Source of the DNA: Pedobacter caeni
Lineage (GTDB): Bacteria > Bacteroidota > Bacteroidia > Sphingobacteriales > Sphingobacteriaceae
Direction: 5' to 3'
NCBI RefSeq assembly: GCF_900129215.1
Contig: NZ_FQUQ01000001.1
Span: forward strand, 1,426,001 to 1,490,000
DNA: 64,000 nt
In this document: positions 16,490 to 25,454 of the stretch, in pieces
Layout: each line of letters starts with the position of its first letter
Position numbering within the stretch: position 1 is the first letter of the stretch
Notes under the pieces: generated by a model
The model's database searches: none
What the model was told of the DNA's origin: nothing
Seen by the model: the letters and a program-made list of their open reading frames with translations, nothing else
Program-made: the position numbers and the translations under genes

Positions 16490-17245
16490 ATGTATCATAT
16501 CAAAATAACTGACTTAAAACCATCCGAAAACTGCTCAAGAATCGGCGGACTTGCACACATTGATATGGAGGCCTACCCTATTTGTCCGGTTAATCAAAAA
16601 CCGATGCTGCTCCTCATGTCACTAAAGAAAGACATTTTTGACAGTGGTTATGCTGTCAATCACCTGCTGGAAGACGAGAACTATTGCATCAGCGTTTTCT
16701 TGTCCGGAAATTCCGGTCCGGATGCAAATATTCCGTTCATGTATACCGTTAACAAGCCAGCAGAAGCGGAGAAACTAAAGAATGGTACAGTACGTGTCAT
16801 TTTGCATAAGGATACCGGTATTGGCGTAGCGCAGGAAGATTCTCCAATTCCACTTCCGGCACAGCGCATCATACTGAGCAAATTCTCAGAAGAGGAAGAA
16901 AAGAATGACAATCCGGGAAGTCGAAAATGGGACAAAGGTTCCAGGTTAGCCCTATCTAAATTTGGTGCCCAGGTTCCTTATTGGGTACAGGAACCAATCA
17001 ATATAGACCCTGAAATTATGAAAAACTTCGTTCCTGTTTTTAAAGGTTTTTTTGGGCCGGAGTTTACTTTGCAAATCGAAAATCAGTTGATCTCTGAAGT
17101 CAGTAAAACTCATGAGGGTCTACTTGGAAGCAATGGCATGGGTTATTTGTACCTGCCTACAAGTGTCAGAAACTTCATTAAAAAATATCAGGGACCGGTT
17201 GAGATCGGAAACTTCTTTATACAAAGCAGTGGGATATCATCATAA
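16490..17245 (+). CDS. Hypothetical protein, possibly DUF1963/YwqG-like
   Basis: A 251-residue soluble protein without signal peptide. The order of segments KFGAQVPYWVQEP (about residues 163-175), FTLQIENQL (about 197-205) and GLLGSNGMGYLYLP (about 212-225) resembles the DUF1963/YwqG fold, where a G-G-x-P-x-W motif precedes a LLLQI strand and a G-x-x-G-x-x-Y/F strand. The resemblance is by pattern only and needs a profile search. Some family members are immunity or polymorphic-toxin associated, but no toxin gene is seen here. The next gene on the other strand converges closely (15-bp gap). Confidence 0.6.
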   Translation: MYHIKITDLKPSENCSRIGGLAHIDMEAYPICPVNQKPMLLLMSLKKDIFDSGYAVNHLLEDENYCISVFLSGNSGPDANIPFMYTVNKPAEAEKLKNGTVRVILHKDTGIGVAQEDSPIPLPAQRIILSKFSEEEEKNDNPGSRKWDKGSRLALSKFGAQVPYWVQEPINIDPEIMKNFVPVFKGFFGPEFTLQIENQLISEVSKTHEGLLGSNGMGYLYLPTSVRNFIKKYQGPVEIGNFFIQSSGISS

Positions 17246-17260
17246 ATGATCTTTAGTTTG

Positions 17261-17785
17261 CTAAATCTTGAGGTGATTTAGTTCATTCCTGATGGCTTCG
17301 ATTTCATGCTTTAGTCTGATTTTTGCATCGTTAAGCTTTTCCAGATAAGACTTATGATCATCTGCATTTTGCAACATACTGATATGCCATTCCAAAGAAT
17401 TTTCCAGAACCTCTATCAGCATCTTTTTATTATCCGGAAGCTCATTGGTCACATATCCTTTTGCCTCATAAAATGATTGTAAGATCTTCCATTCCTTTAT
17501 ATTTTTCTTTGGAGGAGTTTCAAAAGACATCGGCACTTTTATCATGTTAGCCCCACATTCCGGACAGATTACTTTCTTATCAAAATATTCGTATTGTAAG
17601 TATTGTATAATATCCACCGGAATCTCTTTTTTTGGCTTTACAAAGTAAAACCCATTTAATAAAAGAGACAATTCTCCTTTTCGTTCTGCCACATCCTTTG
17701 GATTGGGTTGTTTAAAGTTCTTTCTGCAAGCAAAACAGATATAATGTAGTTTGTATCTAGGTCCTTTTAATATAGAATATCCCAT
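17261..17785 (-). CDS. Hypothetical zinc-ribbon-like protein
   Basis: A 174-residue protein with two Cys pairs that could bind zinc, CFACRKNF (about residues 17-24) and CPECGANM (about 74-81). A charged helical C-terminal half with coiled-coil character follows (LEKLNDAKIRLKHEIEAIRNELNHL). No signal peptide. I do not recognise a named family; the CxxC pairs suggest a nucleic-acid or protein-binding zinc ribbon. It ends convergent with the DUF1963-like gene and appears monocistronic. Confidence 0.65.
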   Translation of the reverse strand: MGYSILKGPRYKLHYICFACRKNFKQPNPKDVAERKGELSLLLNGFYFVKPKKEIPVDIIQYLQYEYFDKKVICPECGANMIKVPMSFETPPKKNIKEWKILQSFYEAKGYVTNELPDNKKMLIEVLENSLEWHISMLQNADDHKSYLEKLNDAKIRLKHEIEAIRNELNHLKI

Positions 17786-17897
17786 TATTCATTTTTTTCG
17801 ATTCTATCCTGGTGTCTGCAAGTTACATTTTTGATTTAATTAAATATCCCCGAGATATTGAACTGCGTAACTCAGCCAATCCCCTGCTTTTCATCCT

Positions 17898-18773
17898 TTA
17901 GGGTTTCTTGTTTCGGTTGAAAAAATGCCACATCAACTCATTGACATTGACATCAGCGGTTGTCTTTCCCAGGGGGAAACCTATATTAAAAGGATCACTT
18001 CCCGGCCAGGTATGTCCCCCATCCTGAACCCTGACCAGCATTACTCCAGTCCCCTGAGCTCCAACTTCAGTGATCAGTACCGAAGTCCCATCCTTCTTAT
18101 CTGTATCCATCAACTTTTCTTTTTTCAGATCCGGAGAAAGATGATTATGTGAAACCCAGTAGTTAAAAGTTTCCTGTGCAGAACTATAAGCACCAGTTTT
18201 TCCTTCATATTTAACAATCTGGTCTGCGGTGCCTGACACCTGCATTACCGCAATTTTTTTGTCCGAACGGTTAAAATATCTCACTGAATCTGGCAATGGG
18301 CCTCCTACGGAAGCAATGGCAGCAAAAGTCTCCGGCATTTCGGCTGCAAGACGGTGGCAAAAAAAACCTCCTCTGGATAAACCAGTAGCAAATACCGCTT
18401 TGTTGTTGATGTTATAATGCTGCTTTAAAGTGTCATTCAGTGCCCTAATGAAGCCTACATCATCGGTTCCATTTAAATATGACATCTCAAAACCTACATT
18501 CCAGTCGGCATTAATTCCGGCCGGGTAAACGACAATAAAATTAAGTCGATCAGCCAGTGCATTCATTCCGGAATAGAACATTTGTTCTGTAGCGGTCATT
18601 CCTCCTCCATGAAAATTATAGATAAGGGGATATGTTTTTTTTGCATCGTATGTCTTCGGCGGATACACGATATACTTTCTTTTTGCCTGTTTAAATTTAA
18701 AGGATTTCATCTGAGCACTTACAGTGTTCAGGGTGATCACGGCAATGAATGCCAAAAGAATGGTCTGTTTCAT
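17898..18773 (-). CDS. PHB-depolymerase/feruloyl-esterase-like secreted esterase
   Basis: I place the start at the Met of MKQTILLAFIAVITLNTVSAQ, which gives a clean signal peptide; the frame extends eight codons further upstream. The protein has the oxyanion-type FHGGG (about residue 55), the nucleophile elbow GLSRGG (about 136-141), an acidic residue in SGTADQIV and a catalytic histidine in GGHTWPGSD. This is the alpha/beta hydrolase family of poly(3-hydroxybutyrate) depolymerases and feruloyl esterases (LpqC-like). The actual substrate is an exported ester, unknown. The 7TM-AraC gene immediately upstream on the same strand may control it. Confidence 0.85.
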   Translation of the reverse strand: MKQTILLAFIAVITLNTVSAQMKSFKFKQAKRKYIVYPPKTYDAKKTYPLIYNFHGGGMTATEQMFYSGMNALADRLNFIVVYPAGINADWNVGFEMSYLNGTDDVGFIRALNDTLKQHYNINNKAVFATGLSRGGFFCHRLAAEMPETFAAIASVGGPLPDSVRYFNRSDKKIAVMQVSGTADQIVKYEGKTGAYSSAQETFNYWVSHNHLSPDLKKEKLMDTDKKDGTSVLITEVGAQGTGVMLVRVQDGGHTWPGSDPFNIGFPLGKTTADVNVNELMWHFFNRNKKP

Positions 18774-18869
18774 TTTTATGTTTTTTTGGTAAAACAAGCT
18801 TAAAATGAATAACAGGTCTTCTTATATGATCATTTCGTCAGTTAAAATGATGATTTTGTTAGTGGTATT

Positions 18870-19949
18870 TTAAACCGGTTCGGTTTTAACTGATTCCATT
18901 TTAAATTTTTCGGACGCTTTGCGAAAGGCTGAGGGGGTAACTCCTTTTACCTTCTTAAATGCGCTGTTAAAACTACTCAGGCTTGAAAAGCCAGATTCAT
19001 AGGCGATAAATGAAATGTTATAATGCTGAAAACCTGGATCTGAAAACAAGGTACAGGCATGGGCAATTCGGTATTGATTGATGAAATGATTAAAATTAGA
19101 TTGGTAACGGAGGTTAATTGCCATGGATATTTTTTGAGTGCTGACTTTTAAACGGCTACTTAATTTAGTCAGACTGAGATCGGCGTCTTTATACAACTCC
19201 TCATCAACCACCAGCTTCTTTATCTTTTCAAAGATTTCTTCAGTTTCAGTCTCGCTCAATGGTGTGGTCTGATATTTTGCAGCAGATGGACCATCCAAAT
19301 ATTTTTTCCTGATATATATCCATGTGATTCCATAGGCGATTACAGAATACAATACCGGCCCGATGATGTAAGGGATTTGTTCTTCCATGATATTCAGTAC
19401 ATACACCAGCCAGATCGCGGTTAATGCGTAGCACAAAAGAAGTAACCACTGTAGCTCCAAAGTGTTGCCGGTTTCTTTTTTAACCTGTTGTATGTATCGG
19501 TAACTCAACAACAGGTAACACAAATAATGGCCATAGTAGAGACAAAACATAAGGACAAACACCCAGGTTGGCGTCGTTTTAACCCATTCCCTGCTGACCA
19601 TTACCGCAGCAGACAATGCGAATAAAAATGGAAGGAGATGTAAGGAAAAATGTTTTTTCAATTGAAAAGACTTATTCAAAACGGAACAGCAATAACAGTA
19701 AAAAAGGGGGCCAATGAGGAGTAAAGCAGCAAGACCAATAAAGATAAGTTGGAAATCAATCTGCTCAGCAAATTCAAGAATAACGGATTTACCAATGCGA
19801 AATGAGAGTACAAAGAGAATAACGCTAAGAATTCTATTGGAAATGCGCTTACCTTTTGAAGATGTCCATAGGTAAATGCCAAGGAAAAAACCATGTAAGA
19901 CACCGAGTCCACTAATTAAAACAAGAAACAAGTTTGTAATCGACATCAT
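18870..19949 (-). CDS. Membrane-anchored AraC-family transcriptional regulator
   Basis: A 359-residue protein. The first 220 or so residues form about seven hydrophobic helices (MSITNLFLVLISGLGVLHGF at the start). The C-terminal 100 residues are an AraC/XylS DNA-binding domain with two helix-turn-helix units (LTKLSSRLKVSTQKIS and ISFIAYESGFSSLSSFNSAF followed by KKVKGVTPSAFR). Such 7TM-AraC proteins are common in Bacteroidota and probably sense a signal in or at the membrane. A set of ATCTTAA boxes lies just upstream and may be its own operator. The esterase gene downstream is a plausible target. Confidence 0.88.
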   Translation of the reverse strand: MMSITNLFLVLISGLGVLHGFFLGIYLWTSSKGKRISNRILSVILFVLSFRIGKSVILEFAEQIDFQLIFIGLAALLLIGPLFYCYCCSVLNKSFQLKKHFSLHLLPFLFALSAAVMVSREWVKTTPTWVFVLMFCLYYGHYLCYLLLSYRYIQQVKKETGNTLELQWLLLLCYALTAIWLVYVLNIMEEQIPYIIGPVLYSVIAYGITWIYIRKKYLDGPSAAKYQTTPLSETETEEIFEKIKKLVVDEELYKDADLSLTKLSSRLKVSTQKISMAINLRYQSNFNHFINQYRIAHACTLFSDPGFQHYNISFIAYESGFSSLSSFNSAFKKVKGVTPSAFRKASEKFKMESVKTEPV

Positions 19950-19975
19950 ATAAACTCAATGATAATTCTCTGCTC

Positions 19976-20028
19976 AAATTTAAGATTTCGGTTCTATAAA
20001 CATCGCTATCTTAAAAAATCTTAAATTT
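19976..20028. promoter_or_regulatory. ATCTTAA boxes upstream of the 7TM-AraC gene
   Basis: A 12-bp inverted repeat AAATTTAAGATT (19976-19987) / AATCTTAAATTT (20017-20028) lies 27-79 bp before the AraC ATG. Within it the heptamer ATCTTAA occurs twice in direct orientation exactly 10 bp apart (20008-20014 and 20018-20024) and once inverted (19980-19986). Helical phasing suggests a protein-binding site. The region is AT-rich, so chance is not excluded. Confidence 0.4.
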
Positions 20029-20189
20029 CATTAACTTTAACCATTGATTAGCCTCCTGGAAGCAGGAAACACCGAATTTCGCTGTCGGTTTTATCACAAC
20101 AATATGCAAAATTAGAATGTAGACTTTTTCGGGAAGCTTTAGCTGATGAACGAATTATCGGAACCCAACTTACCTTAGAAAAAATAAAC

Positions 20190-21014
20190 ATGACCGATAT
20201 TCAACTAAACAACAAACTTTATTCCGTTGAAGCGCTATCACACATTACACAGCAACTCATTGACTGGGATTTTCAACCGGTAACAGGTATAGGTCTCTAT
20301 ACAAAGATAGAGCGGTATGCTCATCTTGAAATAAAATTATACCTGTCAGATTCTTACGATAGCAGGGTAATATGGAACACAGATGAAACCTACTTCCCTT
20401 ATGACATCAGGATCGGCAAAGCCATTGAGAAATATCTTTTGTTCTTCACCAATTACTTGTCGGCTTTAAAAGGTAAAAGCGTCCAACTGATTTTTGAAAT
20501 CACCGACGGGACTTATCACCTGGTAGACTCAGACGACAAAACTTATGGGTATGCTGTTTTATATGCCCTGGTTGACTGTTTTGACAAAACATATTACAAA
20601 CCGGATGAGCTTAAGATAGCGCGAATAGCGGGGATAAAAGCGGAGGCCAGGGCATTTTTCAAATCCCAAGGCACGCGCTTCACTGTTGAAGAACTACGTA
20701 GATCATTAGAAAACATTGCACTAACCAGAAGTGTAAAAGAACTGATCCATGACCTATCCCATGAAGAACTCAGTCTTTATCTCGAAACCTGTGATCAATA
20801 CCGGTTAAATCTGCGCATAAAGCCTAAATTATCAGAAGAAAAGATTGCCTGGTTTAAAGCGCACAAAGTGATAGTTGGATATAATTGTACATTATCCTAT
20901 ATCGGTCTCTGGCATATTGCAGTTGCCAGCAGAAATGCTTATTTTTTTGCTCGTTATTTTGGTCTGTATAACGATCCTGAATTAAAGAAATATATGGACA
21001 TGTACAAACCATAA
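20190..21014 (+). CDS. Hypothetical protein of unknown family
   Basis: A 274-residue soluble protein, no signal peptide or membrane helix. The N-terminal half is beta-rich and aromatic (GLYTKIERYAHLEIKLYLSD), with a central segment on a tyrosine-rich surface (YGYAVLYALVDCFDKTYYKPD). The C-terminal half is helical and charged (SVKELIHDLSHEELSLYLETC). I do not recognise a family. It is followed 29 bp later by the DinB gene on the same strand, so the two may be co-transcribed. The frame is long, has no competing ORF and reads as normal protein, so it is very likely real. Confidence 0.7.
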   Translation: MTDIQLNNKLYSVEALSHITQQLIDWDFQPVTGIGLYTKIERYAHLEIKLYLSDSYDSRVIWNTDETYFPYDIRIGKAIEKYLLFFTNYLSALKGKSVQLIFEITDGTYHLVDSDDKTYGYAVLYALVDCFDKTYYKPDELKIARIAGIKAEARAFFKSQGTRFTVEELRRSLENIALTRSVKELIHDLSHEELSLYLETCDQYRLNLRIKPKLSEEKIAWFKAHKVIVGYNCTLSYIGLWHIAVASRNAYFFARYFGLYNDPELKKYMDMYKP

Positions 21015-21043
21015 CAGGCATCCGGATAAAACAATATTTACCT

Positions 21044-21508
21044 ATGAATCTGACCGCACAAATCGCAAAACATTTCAGAGAAGTTCATTTTGGCGGAAAC
21101 TGGACTTGCTCAAACCTTAAAGACAATTTAGCAGCGCTCAGCTGGCAACAGGCAACCACTAAAATTCAGTCGCTGAATACCATCGCTGCTCTGGTATACC
21201 ATGTAAACTATTATGTAAGTGCAGTGCTAAAAGTATTACAGGGAGAAACCCTAAATGCCAGGGATGAATATAGTTTTAATCACCCTCCTATCCATTCTCA
21301 GGAAGATTGGGAGGCATTACGGGTGAAAGCATTAACCGATGCGGAGCACTTTGCCCGGTTAATTGAACAATTGCCTGAAAGTAAGCTTTGGGAGAATTTC
21401 GAGGAAGAGAAGTATGGAATTTATTATAGAAATCTCCATGGAATAATCGAACATACCCATTATCATTTGGGGCAGATTGCCCTGATCAAAAAGATGCTGA
21501 CTGCTTAG
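21044..21508 (+). CDS. DinB-family (DUF1572-like) four-helix protein
   Basis: A 154-residue protein with the helical-bundle layout of the DinB/YfiT superfamily. Candidate metal-binding histidines occur in LVYHVNYYV (about residue 48) and in the C-terminal EHTHYHLGQIALIKKM (about 135-150), the typical positions. DinB-like proteins are often thiol-dependent transferases or have no assigned function; the substrate here is unknown. It probably forms an operon with the hypothetical gene 29 bp upstream. Its stop codon abuts the stop of the convergent NTF2-like gene with no intervening base. Confidence 0.85.
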   Translation: MNLTAQIAKHFREVHFGGNWTCSNLKDNLAALSWQQATTKIQSLNTIAALVYHVNYYVSAVLKVLQGETLNARDEYSFNHPPIHSQEDWEALRVKALTDAEHFARLIEQLPESKLWENFEEEKYGIYYRNLHGIIEHTHYHLGQIALIKKMLTA

Positions 21509-22018
21509 CTATTCCTCCAAATATTCCTGATGGGCAAAACTAACAATTCTCGTTGCTTTCCATTTCCCATTGATATTTTGCCAAAGCGTCATAAATTTAG
21601 CTTCACTGCTTAACTCCTCCTGTCCGCCTTTCTTTGTGGCATAAAAACGATGGATCCCTGTTTCTACAGCTCCATAACCTCTAATCGGGCTTACTTCCAT
21701 GCTTCCCGCAACAAGCTCTCTTCTGACCTTTCTGTCGCTTTTGAAAGCCTCTTCAAAAGAATCCATGTTCTGCTTATAATGCGTTAATCCACCCTGATCG
21801 TGATAAAATTCAATATCCTGAGAAAAGATCTCCTTTAAGGTCTTCAGGTTACGCTCATTAAAAGCATCAAACATCACACTGTCCAGGTGGGCAACTTTTT
21901 TATACAATTCCTTTGAAACAGGAGGTAATTTATTTACTTGTGCCATGGTACTGAATGACATAAAGCCAAACAAAACCAGGAAAGTAATTTTCAAATCATA
22001 AAAGCTGTTCTTTTTCAT
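21509..22018 (-). CDS. Secreted NTF2-like (DUF4440/SnoaL-type) protein
   Basis: I start at MKKNSFYDLKITFLVLFG, which gives a signal peptide ending MAQV; an upstream in-frame Met at 22069 would add 17 residues that look non-native. The mature part has the NTF2-fold pattern: a helix with LDSVMFDAFNERNLKTLKEIF, then strands (IEFYHDQGGLTHYKQN) and the closing pair (SEAKFMTLWQNINGKWKATRIVSFAH). DUF4440 proteins are small cone-shaped ligand-binding or isomerase-like domains; no catalytic role can be stated. It is convergent with DinB. Confidence 0.8.
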   Translation of the reverse strand: MKKNSFYDLKITFLVLFGFMSFSTMAQVNKLPPVSKELYKKVAHLDSVMFDAFNERNLKTLKEIFSQDIEFYHDQGGLTHYKQNMDSFEEAFKSDRKVRRELVAGSMEVSPIRGYGAVETGIHRFYATKKGGQEELSSEAKFMTLWQNINGKWKATRIVSFAHQEYLEE

Positions 22019-22362
22019 ACGTGCATATGGTCTAAGTTTATGCCAGAAGCAACTCATTAAACAAGTCACTAAAAACCAACAAGTTAATTTTAAAAAATAG
22101 AAATATCCTGTTCAATAACGGACAGTACCCGTACAATCCTGAACATCATCATCGGCCATGCAGGCATTGAGTTTTCGAGCAACCTGATCACAAAGAAACA
22201 GATCCTCAGTCATGAACGAACAGATTCAGTTCAACTATTCCTGAAATATCACAAAGTATCAAAAAATTCAGCAAATAACAGGTCATATACCACGAACGTT
22301 AATCTCTTCTCTTACTTTATATCCTGGTATCGTATATTGAGGACATTCACAACATAACTGAT
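22019..22362. other. Non-coding stretch with a possible decayed reading frame
   Basis: No supported gene lies here. A plus-strand frame from about 22125 to a stop near 22354 reads as about 75 residues without a start codon (with IIIGHAGIEFSSNL and LFLKYHKVSK), which could be a decayed coding remnant or chance. The 3' part must hold the promoter of the gene starting at 22363. I see no clear terminator or repeat. Confidence 0.25.
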
Positions 22363-23541
22363 ATGAAATTTCCACAGTTCATTAAATATGGTTCCCTTCT
22401 GATGTTCTCTCTTTTTGTTTTTTCTGTACATGCTCAGGAAGCCCCTATCGATATCAATCAGAATTTAGACAATTACCTTATCAGGCGTACTTATGAGGAT
22501 ACTGCAAATTTCAAATCAAAAGACATCTATGCTGTTCGCTATTATAAGTCCGATAAAAAGGGAAAATTACCTGCACTGGTTTCTTATACGGAATACTTAC
22601 CAGATGGCAGGATAAGGACTAAAAAATATAAAAACACCCAGGGAAACATCATAGAAAGTTATCATTATGACCAGTACTTTGATAAACTGCTTTTAACAGA
22701 ACGCAATGAAAACAATAAGCTCAGTCAGTACAATCATTTGTTCTATGATAAAAAGGGAAACTTAACTGAGGAATTCGGATATAAAATTTATGGAGGGAAA
22801 CGCTTTGAATATGAATCTTATTCGAAGTATAAAATTCAGTATTTAAAGAACGAAACCAAAGTTGAAATCATTGATTACGACAATGATTTTCGGATCAGCC
22901 CCGGTAAAAAATATTCCTTTTTTCCTGGTTATATCACTAAATATTCGCCACAATACCAATATAAACGGGAGACATTTAAACCCATCAACGGTACCTTAAG
23001 AAGAACAGAAGCTAAAGGTTTTATATTTGACGACCGGAATGTTGATTATACCTATGACAAAAATGGTTTTATCACCTCCGAAATATGGTACAAACCGGCA
23101 AGCCAGCTGGAAAATAAAACCGAATACTTTTATTCAGCAGATTACAGGGAAAGAATAGAACAGCAATATCACATGCGGGGGACGGAAAAGTCTTTAAAAA
23201 CGACCAGAAAATATGACGAGTTGGGTAATTTAGTGTTCGACCAATCCATTGAGTACACTGGTAACCCAACAGGAATTGACCATTACGAATACCGCTATGA
23301 TGAGAGGGGAAACTGGACGGAAAAGACCAGTTATTACCAGCCTTGTGAACATAAAGTCTTAGGAAAGAAGATGTTTATCTCTTTTGAAAGACGTGAGATT
23401 CAATATTACAAACCTGAACAGCATCCGGCAACACTCAGCCTCCGGACCTTTCCAAAAAAGGCAAGAGATCTAAAACCTAAAATCCCTGAACTGGCAGCTG
23501 AAAAGGAAAAAACAAGAAAGAAATCTGATCCCGAACAATAA
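22363..23541 (+). CDS. Secreted YD/RHS-repeat-like hypothetical protein
   Basis: A 392-residue protein with a signal peptide (LFSVFVFSVHAQ region, cleavage about residue 24). The body contains many short beta-turn repeats such as TEYLPDGRIRTKKY, FYDKKGNLTEEFGY, YTYDKNGFITSE, RKYDELGNLVFDQ and YRYDERGNWTEK. These are YD/RHS-type repeats (x-Y-D-x-x-G-N/R), found in secreted carbohydrate-binding or toxin-delivery proteins, but no toxin domain follows. The C-terminus is lysine-rich. It is monocistronic and ends at a terminator. Confidence 0.75.
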   Translation: MKFPQFIKYGSLLMFSLFVFSVHAQEAPIDINQNLDNYLIRRTYEDTANFKSKDIYAVRYYKSDKKGKLPALVSYTEYLPDGRIRTKKYKNTQGNIIESYHYDQYFDKLLLTERNENNKLSQYNHLFYDKKGNLTEEFGYKIYGGKRFEYESYSKYKIQYLKNETKVEIIDYDNDFRISPGKKYSFFPGYITKYSPQYQYKRETFKPINGTLRRTEAKGFIFDDRNVDYTYDKNGFITSEIWYKPASQLENKTEYFYSADYRERIEQQYHMRGTEKSLKTTRKYDELGNLVFDQSIEYTGNPTGIDHYEYRYDERGNWTEKTSYYQPCEHKVLGKKMFISFERREIQYYKPEQHPATLSLRTFPKKARDLKPKIPELAAEKEKTRKKSDPEQ

Positions 23542-23543
23542 AA

Positions 23544-23569
23544 AAACGCCCATGATACCATGGGCGTTT
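23544..23569 (+). terminator. Rho-independent terminator
   Basis: Arms AAACGCCCATG (23544-23554) and CATGGGCGTTT (23559-23569) form an 11-bp stem with a four-base loop directly after the stop of the YD-repeat gene. It lies between convergent genes and can serve both. Confidence 0.75.
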
Positions 23570-23618
23570 CTAAAGTATCATGTACTTAGCTAAAAATTGT
23601 TCGTAGCTAAACTTTTCC

Positions 23619-24863
23619 TTAACTAAAAGCGGCAAATGCCGTACTGAAATCTCCGATCAGGTCATCAATATCTTCAATACCTACCGACAAGCGGATCATT
23701 GAATCAGGAATGCCCATTTCATCGCGTTTCTCCTTACCCAACTCAAAGAAAATCGTTTGTGCAACCGGAATTGCCAGGGTACGTGTATCGCCAAGGTTGC
23801 TTGATTTGATCACCAATTTCAATTCATTGAGGAATTTCAGACAATCTACCCCATCTACCAGGGTAAAACTCATTAATCCACCAAATCTCAAAAACAAGCG
23901 GGAAGCAAGTTCATGCTGAGGATGGCTTTTCAAGCCAGGATAATACACCTGACTAACCAAGGGATGATTTTCAAGGAATTCCGACAACACTGCTGCATTG
24001 TTACAGGCACGGTCTAACCTTAAGGCAATCGTTTCTGAACCCACTGAAATACTATGCGCTGCTTCCGGGGAAAGTGTTCCTCCCCCATCTCTCAAACCTC
24101 TTTTTCTGATTTGAGTGATGCCCTGCATTTCCGGACGGATTTGTTCTCTGATAATTGGAGCAATATTTGGAAATCCAAGCCAGTTAAATAAACCAGTATC
24201 AGTTATACTGCCGCCTAATGCGTTTCCATGACCACCAATATATTTCGTTAGTGAGTTGATCACCAAACTTGCTTTTACCGCTACCGGGCGAAACAAATAA
24301 GGAGAAGTCATGGTATTATCTACCATATAAATGAGTTTCTTTTCTTCGCAAAAATCACCAATTGCAGCAAGGTCTGAGACCTGGGTTGCAGGATTTGCAA
24401 TGGTTTCCACAAAAACCATTTTCGTATTTTCGCGGTATGCATTTTTAATCTGCTCCACATCTGTAGAATCTACAAAGGAAATCTCAAGTCCCAGGTCTAT
24501 ATACGTCTGCATCACACTTCTGGTATTCCCAAAAAGGTAAGAGCTGGCAATGATATGGTCGGACGACTTTAGTAAAGCCAGTATGGTAGAAGTAATCGCA
24601 GCCATTCCTGTCGAAAAAGAAACAGTGGCAAGTCCCTGCTCCATTTGTGTCACTTTATTTTCAAGCGCAGTGGTGGTTGGGTTCCCCTGACGCGAATAAG
24701 CATATCCTTTAGTCTTGTTCTGAAAAACATCTACCAGTCCCTGCACATCATCGTAGCCCCAGGTTACGGCATTATGAACTGGTTGGTGTATGGCTCCGAA
24801 TTCTGGCTTCAAAAGACGGTCTGAATGAAGAATGGTCGTTGTAAATCCTTTTTTATTAGTCAT
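23619..24863 (-). CDS. Cystathionine gamma-synthase / O-acetylhomoserine sulfhydrylase-family PLP enzyme
   Basis: A 414-residue type I PLP enzyme. It has the Cys/Met-metabolism signature: YSRQGNPTTTALE (about residues 55-67), FSTGMAAI, VDNTMTSPYLFRP (about 180) and the PLP lysine in NSLTKYIGGHG (about 202-212). Members perform gamma-replacement or gamma-elimination, that is cystathionine or methionine synthesis from O-acylhomoserine, or methionine gamma-lyase. The exact reaction cannot be decided here. Length is normal. It stands alone, convergent with the YD-repeat gene and 60 bp downstream of the thioesterase gene. Confidence 0.88.
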   Translation of the reverse strand: MTNKKGFTTTILHSDRLLKPEFGAIHQPVHNAVTWGYDDVQGLVDVFQNKTKGYAYSRQGNPTTTALENKVTQMEQGLATVSFSTGMAAITSTILALLKSSDHIIASSYLFGNTRSVMQTYIDLGLEISFVDSTDVEQIKNAYRENTKMVFVETIANPATQVSDLAAIGDFCEEKKLIYMVDNTMTSPYLFRPVAVKASLVINSLTKYIGGHGNALGGSITDTGLFNWLGFPNIAPIIREQIRPEMQGITQIRKRGLRDGGGTLSPEAAHSISVGSETIALRLDRACNNAAVLSEFLENHPLVSQVYYPGLKSHPQHELASRLFLRFGGLMSFTLVDGVDCLKFLNELKLVIKSSNLGDTRTLAIPVAQTIFFELGKEKRDEMGIPDSMIRLSVGIEDIDDLIGDFSTAFAAFS

Positions 24864-24922
24864 TTCAATAGATTAAAGAGGCGAACTTCTGCATTTTATT
24901 TTAAAAAAAAGACGATTTACCT

Positions 24923-25408
24923 TTATTTAGCTTCGTTTTTTTGCTGAAGGAGATGTCCACGCCTTGCTTCAAAATCCTGCTGCTCCACAGGAAGCAGAGC
25001 CTGACTGAACAACAGGCTCAGTTCGGCTGAATGTTCAGCTGGTTTTTGTCTGGCAAGATCAAAGTGGTTGAACCTTGTCCAACACAAAGCTTTCAGCCTG
25101 GTTTGCTTTTCATCATACATCCGCATTTCAACAACCAGTGCCCTGGAATCATAGGAAATGAGCTGGGATTCAATCGTAATGCTTTCCATTGCAGCCGCTG
25201 GCCGGAAGTAAGCAATCTGATGAGAAGAGATCACCCAGCCTAGTTTTTCTGTGGCAATCAAACCAAATACGTCCAGTCCGTAATCGTCAAGCAATTGATC
25301 TTCCCTCGCATTGATAAAGTAATCAAGGTACTTCGCGTTGTTAAGGTGATTAAAAGGATCGCAGTCCTGGAACCTTACTTTTCTGGTGTTAGCTAGTATT
25401 TTTTTCAT
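24923..25408 (-). CDS. 4HBT hot-dog acyl-CoA thioesterase-like protein
   Basis: A 161-residue hot-dog protein. The N-terminal segment VRFQDCDPFNHLNNAKYLDYFINARE is typical of the 4-hydroxybenzoyl-CoA thioesterase/YbgC family, with the Asp/His-like catalytic region at the start of the central helix. The family hydrolyses acyl- or aryl-CoA thioesters. The substrate is not predictable here. A perfect 18-bp palindrome sits 13 bp upstream of the ATG, and a matching 14-bp core precedes the adjacent TetR gene, so this gene is almost certainly a target of that regulator. Confidence 0.83.
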   Translation of the reverse strand: MKKILANTRKVRFQDCDPFNHLNNAKYLDYFINAREDQLLDDYGLDVFGLIATEKLGWVISSHQIAYFRPAAAMESITIESQLISYDSRALVVEMRMYDEKQTRLKALCWTRFNHFDLARQKPAEHSAELSLLFSQALLPVEQQDFEARRGHLLQQKNEAK

Positions 25409-25420
25409 ATCTCTTGTCTT

Positions 25421-25438
25421 GCATACCGATCGGTATGC
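25421..25438. promoter_or_regulatory. TetR operator (palindrome) before the thioesterase gene
   Basis: GCATACCGATCGGTATGC is a perfect 18-bp palindrome placed 13 bp upstream of the thioesterase start. The core ATACCGATCGGTAT is repeated before the TetR gene. The position in the promoter/5' leader would allow repression. Confidence 0.8.
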
Positions 25439-25454
25439 TGGTGTATAAAAAATT

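Noticed and set aside
22125..22354. Coherent plus-strand frame without start codon
   Set aside because: Possible remnant of a coding gene, but no start, no motif and no support beyond chance length, so only mentioned in the non-coding feature.
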